The position numbers and the translations under genes are program-made. The notes below the pieces were generated by a model that saw nothing but the letters and a program-made list of their open reading frames with translations, was not told the DNA's origin and did no database searches. Source: Welwitschia mirabilis (lineage: Eukaryota > Gnetophyta > Gnetopsida > Welwitschiales). From it: a DNA stretch of 41,067 nt. This document shows positions 22,325-31,343 of the stretch, piece by piece (the stretch's first letter is position 1; every line of letters begins with the position of its first letter). Location of the stretch: positions 12,628,630-12,669,696 of the forward strand of contig JBOZIK010000001.1 of NCBI GenBank assembly GCA_051453625.1. Reading direction: 5' to 3'.

Positions 22325-23340
22325 TTAAGAGCTAGATTTCCAATCACGATAGAAGTCTCTCTGGTATTCAAACCCCCAAACATCAGCATCTAATTTTCTC
22401 AAACTGGGTTCCCAATTCCAATCACAAAGAGGTTCAAAAAGAGCATACCCCAAGGGGTTTACAACAAAACAATATTCATTAGGGGCATATTTTGGAGGGA
22501 GGGGAAGCCAATCGTCTTGTTTCCTCCCCAACATTTTCTTCTTGTTGCTGTTCCTCCTCCTCCACAGCTTCTTCCTCATACTACTATTGTTTCATTTGTT
22601 CTGTTTTTGGTGCGTTGTCAGTGTGTCCAGGAGGCGCGGGGAAGCCGTGCTCTTCATCACTCTCTTTATACTTTGGCGGTTCCCAGAACAACGACTTTTG
22701 CACAAGTCCCATTGGGATATTTTGCTAAGCTAATATGCTAGCATCAATCTGCATTTTCCTTTGAAATAATAACCAAATCAACCCTTCATGGCGAGCCTTG
22801 CAGCTTTAGAGGGAGTAGTGAAGAGAATCAGAGAGAAGGAAAGGGAGATCTATCTGGAACTCTCCCATCTTGACAATAAGGAAGTGGAAGTGGAGCTCAT
22901 TTATCTTGTCGAAGTGGCCCTCCAAGGTGAAATATTTCATGATCAAAGCAACCCAAGAATCAATTGGCCTTGGCAGATCCTTCCTTCTATAGCTTCCTCC
23001 TCTCTTTCTTAGAGTTTTTCCAATCAGTTGTTCAAAATGAGGAACTATGGAAGCCTTGGGGGACCCCATTTTAGCTTTATTCCTTGGGGACCTATGCGAA
23101 TGGCATCACTAATAGAAGAAATATCAATAAAGATGGTAATGTTACCTATCTGAGTAGCTTTGCCATTCTAGTTTTTGAAAAATTGTTTGGAGAGATCAAG
23201 ATCATGTCCTATAAGGCTAAGGACATAAGAATCCCATCTTGCTACTTGAAAGGCCTCCCAAGTTTGCTCATAGTGTAGCAGCGCGTCATGCTTGACAGGT
23301 TCAGTTCTCAGAGCCTTCCCCATGTCTTTTGACGCATTGA
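22325..23340 (-). pseudogene. Plant-transposon-protein-like ORF relic
   Basis: On the minus strand from about 23340: DALLHYEQTWEAFQVARWDS, ISSISDAIRIGP, then 23069-22806 with SYRRKDLPRPIDSWVALIMK, KYFTLEGHFDKINELHFHFL and a DLPFLL segment, and finally 22579-22325 with WLPLPPKYAPNEYCFVVNPL and a Trp/Asp-rich end. The ...F(T)LEGH/RF......HF.LL......LPF.L pattern resembles a domain often annotated as 'putative plant transposon protein' next to plant retroelements. That assignment is from memory and moderate. At least four stops interrupt it. The final stop lies about 60 bases from a LINE-like 3' terminus, suggesting that it ends an element rather than being a host gene. Confidence 0.4.
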
Positions 23341-23480
23341 TATCACAGTGGCTGCTCGGGCGCGGTTCGGACACTCCACTCCAGTTCGAACACTCCACTC
23401 TGGCTCGGTTCGGACGCTCTCGATTACGCGTTTCCTTGCAAATTGGGCCCGGTTCTGTGTGTAGGGTTTGGGCTACCATG
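23341..23480 (-). repeat. GC-rich block with repeated GAGTGGAGTGTTCGAAC-like unit
   Basis: The + strand reads cggttcggacactccactcc, then agttcgaacactccactctg, then ggttcggacgctctcg: three related 20-25 base units in tandem with far higher GC content than the surroundings. It sits between the zf-RVT relic and the transposon-protein-like ORF and may be the leader or LTR piece of the latter. Confidence 0.55.
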
Positions 23481-23561
23481 TTTTTTATAGACTTGGATTT
23501 GATCCAATTCTTCAGTTTGTTTGATGATTTTGAATTTCAACTTTGAGAGGGATATTTTTTC

Positions 23562-23831
23562 CTACTGAAAGATAATATTGCATCTATGTTTCCACAAAAG
23601 CCAAGCACCAATAATCATGAAGACATTTTTTTGGAAAGAATTGAAGGTATCCAAGCTAATGTGAGAAGGGGGAGGTATATTTAGCCCTCTCCAGAGATCT
23701 TTTATAGTAGAACATTGAATGAAGAGGTGCTTTTGGGATTCATTTTCTTCATGGCACATTGGACAATCTTGATCAACTCTTAAATTTCTTTGAATGAGCT
23801 TGTCTGTTGTGGAAATACATCCTTTCAACAT
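23562..23831 (-). pseudogene. LINE ORF2 C-terminus, zf-RVT domain
   Basis: An 89-residue open frame on the minus strand contains TDKLIQRNLRVDQDCPMCHE, KHLFIQCSTIKDLW and GAWLLWKHRCNIIFQ. This is the zinc-binding region at the end of plant non-LTR reverse transcriptases: CP.C....E...HLF..C....+W, then a W..W+.RN-like end. Cys, Cys, His and Cys positions are all present, so this part is little decayed compared with LINE elements 1 and 2. It lies downstream of the polymerase segments on the same strand, in the proper order. Confidence 0.85.
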
Positions 23832-24376
23832 ATACCACTAAAACATCTTAATTTTCTTTGGAATATCCAGCTTCCACAGTTTCTTCCATCTATGATCATA
23901 CTCAAACAAATTATGATAGATTTCTGAAATGCTTATTTTACCATTTTGAATAGGAAGAGTTTGATTTTCAAAAACCTATGGCCAAACCTCTCTTGTAGAA
24001 CGAATCTTGTGCTTCCAAAAAGTAGAGTGCCTTTCTTTATTGCTATAATCCTCTTTAAAGAATTTAACCCAGAGAATGTTGTTGTCAGACAGAAATCTAC
24101 AGTAATGCTTTGCAAAAATACATTTGCTTATGTCCATAATTTTTCTAATGCCAGGACCATTTGCTTTCTTTGGCATGGCAGTTTGCTCATAGTTTATAAG
24201 ATGAAGCCTCTTGTGAGACTTGCCGCCCGACCAAATGAAAATTTTAAGATAATATTATCTATCAGGCTGACATACTTTTTAGATATAGGAAAGCAACTAG
24301 TAGGGTAAATGGTCATGCTTACTAGGCAAGATTTGGCAAAAAGAACTTTCCCCGCACTTGATAAGAAGTTGTTTTC
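23832..24376 (-). pseudogene. LINE ORF2 linker between polymerase and zf-RVT
   Basis: The minus-strand reading is broken but keeps fragments such as FGHRFLKIKLFLFKMVK (near 23933-24000) and residues around 23976-24176 (ANGPGIRKIMDISKCIFAKH, FKEDYSNKERHSTFWKHKI) typical of the connection region before zf-RVT in plant LINEs. Frameshifts and stops are present. Confidence 0.6.
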
Positions 24377-24990
24377 CTATCTAATTAACCGAGTTGCAAA
24401 CTTCCTCACCATGGAAGGCCAGATGTTATCAGCAATTTGATCTAAATTAAAAGGAAGACCAAGATAGGCATTAGGAAATGCTGCTTGTGAGTATTGAAAA
24501 ACCTGTAAGATAGATGTATTCCTTGTTTGGGGAGTATTGATGAGAAAGAGTTTTGATTTGTGCCAATTTATTGCAAGACCAGAGAAATCATGGAACTTAT
24601 TTAAGAAATCACGAGTATGCGTTGCCATAGGAAGACTTAAGACCAAGCAAAATAGAGTCTCATTTGCAAATTGAAGAATAGGATGAGAAGGAGCTAATTT
24701 GATGGCTGAAATCTGATTTTGATTTTGAGTGAAGATTCTGGCTAAGGAATCCATCACAAGAACAAAGAGACTAGGAGAAAGGGGATGGCCTTGACGCAAG
24801 CTGCTGTTACCTTGGAAGTAACCGTATCTCTCCCCATTGACCAAACCGGAGAAGGTCAGTGTTGAGATACAGAGATGAATAAGACGCTTGATAGGCATAG
24901 GTACATCACACTCCTATAACACATAGTTTGCTATTTCCCAATGGACTGTATCAAATGCTTTGGCTATATCAAGCTTAAGGAACATGTAGG
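24377..24990 (-). pseudogene. LINE reverse transcriptase, palm and thumb part
   Basis: On the minus strand, LKLDIAKAFDTVHW near 24985-24940 keeps the first catalytic Asp. After a stop, the 24898-24377 frame gives FSGLVNGERYGYFQ, SLRQGHPLSPSLFVLVMD, the active-site box as FANETLFC where F/YADD is expected, then LAINWHKSKLFLI and YLGLPFNLDQI. Both active-site Asp residues are altered (D to N and D to E), which would abolish polymerase activity even if the frame were whole. The 173-residue frame is otherwise open, which suggests a younger insertion than elements 1 and 2. Confidence 0.88.
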
Positions 24991-25491
24991 TTTACTTCTT
25001 CTGTGGTGCAAATCTAGGATTTTATTAGCAAGAATGATGTTGTCGTGGATGACTCTTCCTGAAGCAAAATCGGACTGAGAAGAGAGGACCATATCTGGAA
25101 GAAGCACTTTAAGCTCGTCTACAATAATCTTGGTGCAAATCTTATAGAAAACATTACAAAGTCTGATTGGCTTGTATTGGTGAGGGCTTTCTACATCTTC
25201 TATTTTGGGAATAAGAGTGATAAGAGTGTCATCGAAAGGTTTGTAAAAGGTACCTTTCTCTACTGTTTCTTGGATTGCATCATAGACATCAAGTTTGATA
25301 GTATCCCAGAAAGTCTGATAGAACTCTATAGTGAAACCATCAGGGCTCGACGCCCTGTTCTTTTTCATTGAGTTAATGGTGTTACAAATTTCATCCTCTG
25401 TGACTCTTTGGCTCAAGTAACATTGTTGTTTTTTAGTGATAGGAGGACCAACTGGGACGCTGCTGAGAACCACAGGCTTTTCTATAAACAA
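24964..25491 (-). pseudogene. LINE reverse transcriptase, fingers part
   Basis: A 175-residue open frame on the minus strand has VTEDEICNTINSMKKNRASS, SPDGFTIEFYQTFWDTIK, DTLITLIPKIEDVESPHQYK, PIRLCNVFYKICTKIIVDEL and a SQSDFASGRVIHDNIILANK segment. These are the canonical boxes of plant L1-type reverse transcriptase (SPDG...FY..FW, LIPK, RPI.L.N..YKI..K.., Q..F..GR.I.DN). A frameshift near 24985 separates it from the palm segment. The reading starts inside ORF2, with no endonuclease upstream, so the copy is 5' truncated, as is usual for target-primed reverse transcription. Confidence 0.9.
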
Positions 25492-25599
25492 TTTCTTGAA
25501 ATATTTAACAAAAGAATTGGCAATCTGAGCGTTGGACTTGTAGCATGTGGTTGACGCACTCCACTACATACTATTTTTCTGCCTGTGTCTGTTTGCCGT

Positions 25600-25692
25600 T
25601 TGGAGTATGAACTTCCCCTTACCCAAAAAAGTGAAAGTTGTAAGTGATAACTGGGGTATGAACCTCCCCTTGCCCAAAAACGTGAAAGGTAG
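25600..25692. repeat. Two direct copies, 51-base period
   Basis: ggagtatgaacttcccctta followed by cccaaaaaagtgaaag (from 25602) recurs as ggggtatgaacctccccttg followed by cccaaaaacgtgaaag (from 25653). It lies just beyond the 5' truncation point of the minus-strand LINE. Function unknown. Confidence 0.75.
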
Positions 25693-26017
25693 GGTGTACA
25701 CATTTCCCCATATAACCTTCTAGAAGAATGTGCAAAAGTAGGATAAGTCATGACAATTACAGAAACGACATGGCATGATTGTACTTAGGGAGTCTTGGTG
25801 AAATCTGCTTTTTGGAAGATTAGAAGTTATATTACACAACTTTTCCTCCTCAAAAGGTGTGCCTATCCTAGTCAGGTATACCCTTAATCATGCGTCAAGA
25901 GAACCTCGGTTACCTCTAACCCTCCCATTCCATTCCTCATCCCTTTGTCCATATTTCCTTTCTCCATTTGTTCATGTGGACGATTGGTGGTGGGCAAGTG
26001 TTGGGTGGCAACTCAAA
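25693..26017. other. Intron spacer
   Basis: No coding sequence recognised. Pyrimidine content rises to the right towards the next repeat. Confidence 0.35.
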
Positions 26018-27060
26018 CCATAAATGCTGGGTGACAACCCTGTTTTGCTTTCAGGCCATATTCTACCTCGCTCCTACTGTCTCATCACCTTCTCTTCCTC
26101 CCCATCCTTCTCTCTTCTTTCCCCATCCATTTTCTCCTCTTTCCTTATCCCTTTCTCCTTCCTCTTTCTTTCTTCACTTCCTCCTCATCTTCTCCTTATG
26201 AATTCCATGCCTTGGGCATGGAATCCAGTCCTCTCCCATGCCCAGGGTGTGGAAGAAATCCTAGTCCCTCCTCCAGCATTCAGCTATTGCCCCTTGCTCA
26301 ACTTGAGAGATCGACACTAGCTCTAGTCACAGGTTCTGCAATAGCTCTAGCTCCTTTAGCTCAATGCTTTGCTTTCAGTTAGAGTCTCTAGCCTTTTGAC
26401 TCCAAAAGAAGACCTCATTATGTAGCATCCCCTTCCCAACATGTCTCCTTGACCCTACTTCCTCCCATTTCCCATCACCTTGTCCCTTTTACCCTTCCTC
26501 TTTCTTCCTTTTCACCTCATCTCCCTTCCTTCCCTTCTCACATTCTCCCTAGCCTCCAAATTCCATGCTATACATGTGAAATCCAACACCTTCCACATGA
26601 TGAGCATGGAATTCACTTCTAGGCTCCCTTCATCCTTGGCTAGATGTTAGTCTCAGACAACTCGAAGGAAGAAAAATCAGATGATGAGCCTCTTTCACTA
26701 GCTTGGATCTTCAACTTGGGTCTCCAACTTCATCTCCTTTAGCTATTAGAATAGCTCTAAACCTAACCTCAACTAGAGACGCCCTTCTCCACTCCATGCC
26801 TAAGGACCTTTCTGCTTCAACTTTCTCCTTCCTTATCTCCTTTCTACCTCCTTTTCCCTCTCTCTGCCTTTTCCTTCCCTTTTTCTTTTTCCCTTCTTCC
26901 TTCCTTCTCTCTACCTTACCCAACATCTCATGAGTTCCACACACAAGGCATAGAATCCAAGGCAATTCCACACCTTGGGTGTGGAATCTGGAGCCCACCT
27001 CCCTCTTCCTTTGTAGTCCTCTAACTTTGAGCCTCCAGTCCATTTCCGATTGAATTAGAC
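26018..27060. repeat. Dispersed pyrimidine-rich hairpin repeat, copy B
   Basis: Same order of landmarks as the copy at 3850-4450 and same orientation, extended by one more subunit (about 26710-27060). Pyrimidine tracts are at about 26070-26195, 26440-26550 and 26820-26925. Each is followed by one or more inverted repeats: 26202-26224 (perfect ten-base stem, loop TTG), 26235-26253 (G-T wobble version), 26561-26580 and 26591-26611 (decayed), 26935-26955 (decayed) and 26965-26987 (perfect ten-base stem ATTCCACACC / GGTGTGGAAT, loop TTG). The ORFs 25968-26320 and 26703-27043 are low-complexity readings of these tracts. Confidence 0.7.
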
Positions 27061-28690
27061 TCCTTCTCGAGCTGCTTCCTCTTTAGAAACTCAATTTTTT
27101 AGTGGATGTCAAATGGCTTTAACCCTTGCGTATCTTCTTCCACTGAGGACACAATCATCAGATTCAGATAATCACTTCAAATCCAAAAGAGTTCTAAAGT
27201 TGCACGAAATCTTAGAACGTGCGAGAATCAAGCGAGCTTACCTCCAACATTTCATGACAAGGTGTGCTTAGCAGAGTGATCCTCTCTGGCACCATCAAGG
27301 ACCAGCCAGACATCTTATCGATGCTTCTTCATTATTCCAGGTGCTGCTGTATTGTTGGATCCTAGCGAGCTTAAGGATAACAAGGAGATGCTATCTGGGC
27401 CCCATCATTACATCCCTTTTCCTTTGTTCCATGTCACTACCTCTTCTCTACCTTGTGTCAAAGAGGCAGTTTTTACCTTTCTCTCTTGCTTCTCGGTCTC
27501 TGCATATGATTTATTACTGAAGTTTTTCAATTGGTGTAAATTAGTTTTTTGTGTGAATTTAATTTATTTTTCCTTTGTTTATCATTAAGTTAGTATTTGA
27601 GATTGCTACATTCTTCACATTCTTGTGTTTATTCCATATTTCCCTTAATGTGCTTTCCTATGCAAGAAAAGAGTTTCCTAAGCAGAACCACACTGTATTG
27701 ACATATCATGTCAAGCATGTTCTATCCATAGAGAAACAATTAATGAATGTGTAGTTTGCACCTACAATTGTTTTAATGAGTGAATTACGCCTATCTTCGT
27801 TTCTATGATAGTCACAAAATGTGCCATTGTATTTGACTCTCAGTTTTGAAAGACATTATTTGTGCAATAGAACTAGAAGAAAATTGTATCAATATGGTTA
27901 TTCACAACTCAGAAAATATTCAAGTAGGACTATCTTAAATAAAAACCAAGGAATATTTTAAAGGGCAATTATATCAATCTTATCCTTAAATCTCTGTTCA
28001 GCATCACATAAGAATAATATTAAAGATAAATATCCTGTATCATGGTTACAACAGGGTTCAAAGCTCTAATTTCTCATGCTAACTCATAAAGCATATAAAT
28101 AATTGATATGAAAACATAATGTAGGTTTCAGGAAGGCTCACGCGTATTTTTCATGTTTTATGTTTCCATGGAGAATATCTTTGATAATATTACAAACTCT
28201 TATAATATTAATGATATTTGCAAGATGTATGAAACGCATACCACATCAAAATATTGCATGAATGAACTACACAACTAGCAATTCATGCCAACTAATCATG
28301 TTTTACTTCTAAAAGAACGATCAAGTATTTGAGTTTTAAAAACACTGTTCTTGGTTAGCCTTAAGGATACTTTGTCTTCCAAATATTATAAATTATTCAC
28401 TATTATTCTCATAGTTTTTAATACCTGAAATAGGTCTGATTTTCATTTGTCTTAGTTTATAATTTATGTCTTTGTTGTGAGGAATAGTTATCAATTACTT
28501 AGTTGGTAATGACAGTTACTTGCTTTCCTACCTAGAAGTTCTAGTAGCTTGTTGTTTTTTCTAAAAGCTTGTCTGTTCATTTTCATGAACTGAAATCATA
28601 AAGACTGATGACATGAATTTATGGTAACTAAAATATAAAACATGGTTGTTGTAATAACAATACATGCTTTTACATTGACAAGTTACAATT
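27061..28690. other. Right end of intron 2
   Basis: AT-rich DNA without a recognised gene. The + ORF at 27352-27588 has no motif. Confidence 0.4.
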
Positions 28691-28700
28691 GTACTTGCAG

Positions 28701-28919
28701 ATAAAGGTTGTACCTTTTGAAGATGGGAATAGTTTCGAACCTTTGCATTTGACTACACACTTTCCTGAATTGTATCCATCATCTGTTCCACCTGTAGTAG
28801 AGATAGAGGCAGCATGGCTTCATGATAACACAAGGGAACGGATTATAATTGAACTTCAGGACATCTTTAAAAAGGATATTGGAAATGTAGTTGTGTTCAA
28901 ATGGATTGACTGGTTAAAG
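28701..28919 (+). CDS. RWD-domain protein, exon 3 (second half of RWD)
   Basis: Acceptor GTACTTGCAG and donor AAG|GTAATC bound a 219-base, 73-codon, phase 0/0 exon encoding residues 39-111. IKVVPFEDGN continues the strand begun in exon 2. FPELYPSSVPPVVEIEA holds the RWD YP..PP signature (Tyr63-Pro64, Pro68-Pro69), then AAWLHDN, ERIIIELQDIF and IGNVVVFKWIDWLK complete the final helices. IMPACT shows the same order (P..YP...PP, A.WL, then an IG......W helix), as does RNF14 (WL, then V..FAW..FLK). The alignment favours an IMPACT- or RNF14-like protein; the UPF0029 or RING-IBR-RING region that would decide lies outside the recognised exons. The exon is intact and looks functional. Confidence 0.9.
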
Positions 28920-30141
28920 GTAATCTATTTGTTTTTTGGAATTTGTAAATCCAAAGGTTTCTTTATGTTTATATTTGTTGATACTAAAAACTCATAGCAG
29001 TAACTAAGGTTGAAGACCTATCAACTATTGAATCTTGTAAAATTTATAGTACAAAGTAACCTCGTTTGTTCTTAGGATGTGGGATATGCAAGTTTTTGTG
29101 AAAATTCAAAATACATAGACTGATGGTGACTGTGGGTGAGATAGAATTTTCTTATATTTAAAAACTAAAAGATGCCTTGCCTTATGTGTGAATAGGGGCA
29201 GCTTTTGGAGGGTTACTAAGAAACACTACCAGTACAGATTTAAAAATAGAATCAACTGAGTAACCAAATAGAACTGCTGATGGGAAGCTTAACCGAACTT
29301 GAAGGTAAACAAAAACAAACACGAGAAAGAGATTAGAAGTTGTCCATAAAATGAAAAGTCACTCTTTTTTTTTTTTCGGCTTGTTTCTTTCTTTTTTTTT
29401 TTTTTTTTTGGTTCCCGGTGTGTTGGAGGGAGCAGTGGGGTTTATTGATTTCTTTACTTTTCTGTTTTTATCATTTCAAGATTAAAACTGTGTATGCCAG
29501 TTTATTACTCAGGGAAATGTTTATTTGTTCGAAGTTCCAATTTACTTTTTAAAAGAGAACATTGTGCCAAGAGATATCACTCTAGCAGGGTTTATTTTTA
29601 ATTTTTAAATTTTTAGACCTCTTAGATGTAGACTTTTAAAGAGTTTTTGTTACTTTTAGCTTTTTAGATAAAATTAATATTAGGACCTTAGTTATTTTTA
29701 ATAATATTTTGCCCATAGTTTAAGTTTAATTTTATTTTTTCAAAGTAATGGGCTATTTACATATAGGCCATGATTCTAACTATATCCTAACCAAGGTTTT
29801 AAGGATTGCTCAAAACACCTGGCATAATTAAAGGCAATGCTTAGGCCTTTATTGGGAACATTTTGATGTTTTTGTTAATTCTATTCTTTTTGGTGTTTTT
29901 GTTTATACATTTGCTATGATTTATTCTCTTTTTTTTAAAATCTGTTTTTTCCTGCATGAAAGCTTTGGATTTTTCTGCTTTTCTGTGAGTGCTTCTTTTA
30001 CCCAAATTCTAGTCATATATTCTTCATAGCTCAAAACTGTGAAATCCCTAGAAAAGTGATGCCACAGAGCTCATGGTGGGAAAATCTCAATTTTCCATGA
30101 TAATGACTAGTGGAGGTAATGGAATTTCAAATGATTTCTAG

Positions 30142-30338
30142 AAAGAATCATCAAACTTATTTGGAATCAAAATCAAATTTAAAAGGTGATGAATGGTTTC
30201 CAGATGAGAGAGTGTGGCAAATCCTTTTGCAGGATGAACGTTTGGAGAGTGCCATGAGAGATGTTGAATTGTTTAGGAAGCTTGAAGATCTGGGGGGAAA
30301 AAAGACACAGATGTACCTTGAGTGGATGCAGGAGATCA
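30142..30338 (+). CDS. Unrecognised exon-like block
   Basis: An open + frame with acceptor GATTTCTAG (ends 30141) and a consensus donor CA|GTAAGT (30339) encodes about 65 residues of balanced, charged protein including DEWFPDERVWQILLQDERLE, SAMRDVELFRKLEDLGGKKT and QMYLEWMQEI. The helix-like acidic/basic pattern, lack of low complexity and strong donor suggest a real exon. Its entry phase (two bases carried in) does not match the phase 0 end of exon 3, so either a small exon lies between, or it belongs to a different transcript, or it is a captured gene fragment. No family was recognised. Confidence 0.4.
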
Positions 30339-30430
30339 GTAAGTTGATATGCAAACTTTTGGGGAACAACAGAAGGGAAATGAAATGCTCTCTCCTTCTG
30401 ATTGATTCTCTTTTTCTGTGTTACTTTTAA

Positions 30431-31221
30431 ATTGTCCATCATCACTTCTCTTCCGTTTCCTATTGATTTTGACGTTGTACTTCAAGTACTTCTACAAATG
30501 AAATAAAACTTAATTATACCATTTCCTTTGAAATTTTAGAAGCATTGTATTTGGAAAGGGATCTAATAAGAGTATAAAAGGAAACTGTAAAGCTTAGAAG
30601 TTTGAGGGGTCCCTTATTTTATGGCTGTGCTGTTGAGTATATCACTTGACAACCAAACTATCTTCATTGTAACAGGAAATCTAGTCACTGATACAGATGT
30701 TCATTAAATAGCCACGGGGATTTCAACCTCCACGCCATCCTTTGCCTAGATCTTATACTGTCGCATTGGAAAGGTAACTGATGAAACCAAAATTAGGTTA
30801 GAGCTTCATAGCTCATGTTTCCAGTCCAGAAGTGACTTGGGTATATACAGAAGAAGCTAAAGCAATGGGAATCAACTTGTGGATGGTGGGCTTTGGAGAG
30901 TTCCATGTTAATCTGGACTTTGGAGTATTGGATGTCAATGATTTAAAAAGGGCAACATGTCTCCATAATTGGGCCACATGTAGCGCAATAAACCTTTTGG
31001 GTTTATGTCTTTTGCATAGCGACATTTTCCCCAACATTTTCAAAAACTTGGCAAGATGTGGCCATGAGTAAAAGTTTGCGACATGTCACGACTTAAACTC
31101 AAAATGTCACACTCAATGGGAAAAAGGTAGAGAATAAAAGGAATCACAAAGGATATATTTGGGTCATGTACATGATAATTGGCTTCCAACTCATTTATAC
31201 ACATCAAATGCTTTTTTCATT
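30431..31221. other. Spacer without recognised gene
   Basis: The opposed ORFs at 30813-31071 overlap each other and show no motif. Confidence 0.35.
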
Positions 31222-31343
31222 ACTTCATTTTAGTTCTTTTAAGCTTATACTATCTATGACTATTATGAAGTTATTAATTCTCACTTCATTTTAGTCCTTT
31301 TAAGCTTATACTATCTATGACTATTATGAAGTTATTAATTCTC
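31222..31343. repeat. 61-base tandem duplication
   Basis: Two copies (31222-31282 and 31283-31343), starting acttcattttagt and ending gttattaattctc, differ by a single base (ttagtt versus ttagtc). Such high identity indicates a recent slippage or unequal exchange event. Confidence 0.95.

Larger units (their letters stand above)
22262..25495 (-). mobile_element. Minus-strand LINE-bearing block, 5' truncated, with a nested or adjoining extra ORF
   Basis: On the minus strand the order is: reverse transcriptase fingers and palm (25491-24377), zf-RVT (23831-23562), a second protein unit (23340-22325), then a terminus reading GTTGTAACTTTTTC...CAAAAA at about 22320-22265. That terminus looks like a plant LINE 3' UTR and oligo-A end. 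It appears to interrupt the Gypsy relic upstream. The endonuclease part of ORF2 is missing. Whether the second protein unit belongs to the same element is unresolved. Confidence 0.6.
2349..28700 (+). other. Giant intron 2 of the RWD gene (about 26.35 kb)
   Basis: The donor is GTTTTTCC after AAG, and the acceptor is GTACTTGCAG at 28691-28700. Both flanking exons are in phase 0, and together they rebuild one uninterrupted RWD domain (FFCK joined to IKVVPFEDGN). The intron is filled with LINE, Gypsy and repeat sequence listed separately. Introns of this length are well known in conifers and other large-genome plants. One 100-base assembly gap (5611-5710) lies inside, so the true length is uncertain, and a mis-join of scaffolds cannot be ruled out from sequence alone. 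Confidence 0.75.

Noticed and set aside
22492-22741. Three overlapping + frames rich in Ser, Cys and Leu
   Set aside because: Shadow of the minus-strand transposon-protein-like ORF; no motif.
26703-27043. Ser/Leu/Phe-rich + ORF and Lys/Glu/Arg-rich minus ORF
   Set aside because: Complementary readings of a pyrimidine/purine tract in the hairpin repeat.
30142-30338. Direct continuation of the RWD gene from exon 3
   Set aside because: Phase does not match (exon 3 ends in phase 0, while this block needs two carried-in bases), so it was not joined.
30157-30445. Two minus-strand ORFs
   Set aside because: They lie opposite the exon-like block with canonical splice sites and have no motif.
31222-31343. 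CRISPR-like direct repeats
   Set aside because: The two copies are directly adjacent with no spacers, and the sequence is plant nuclear in character.
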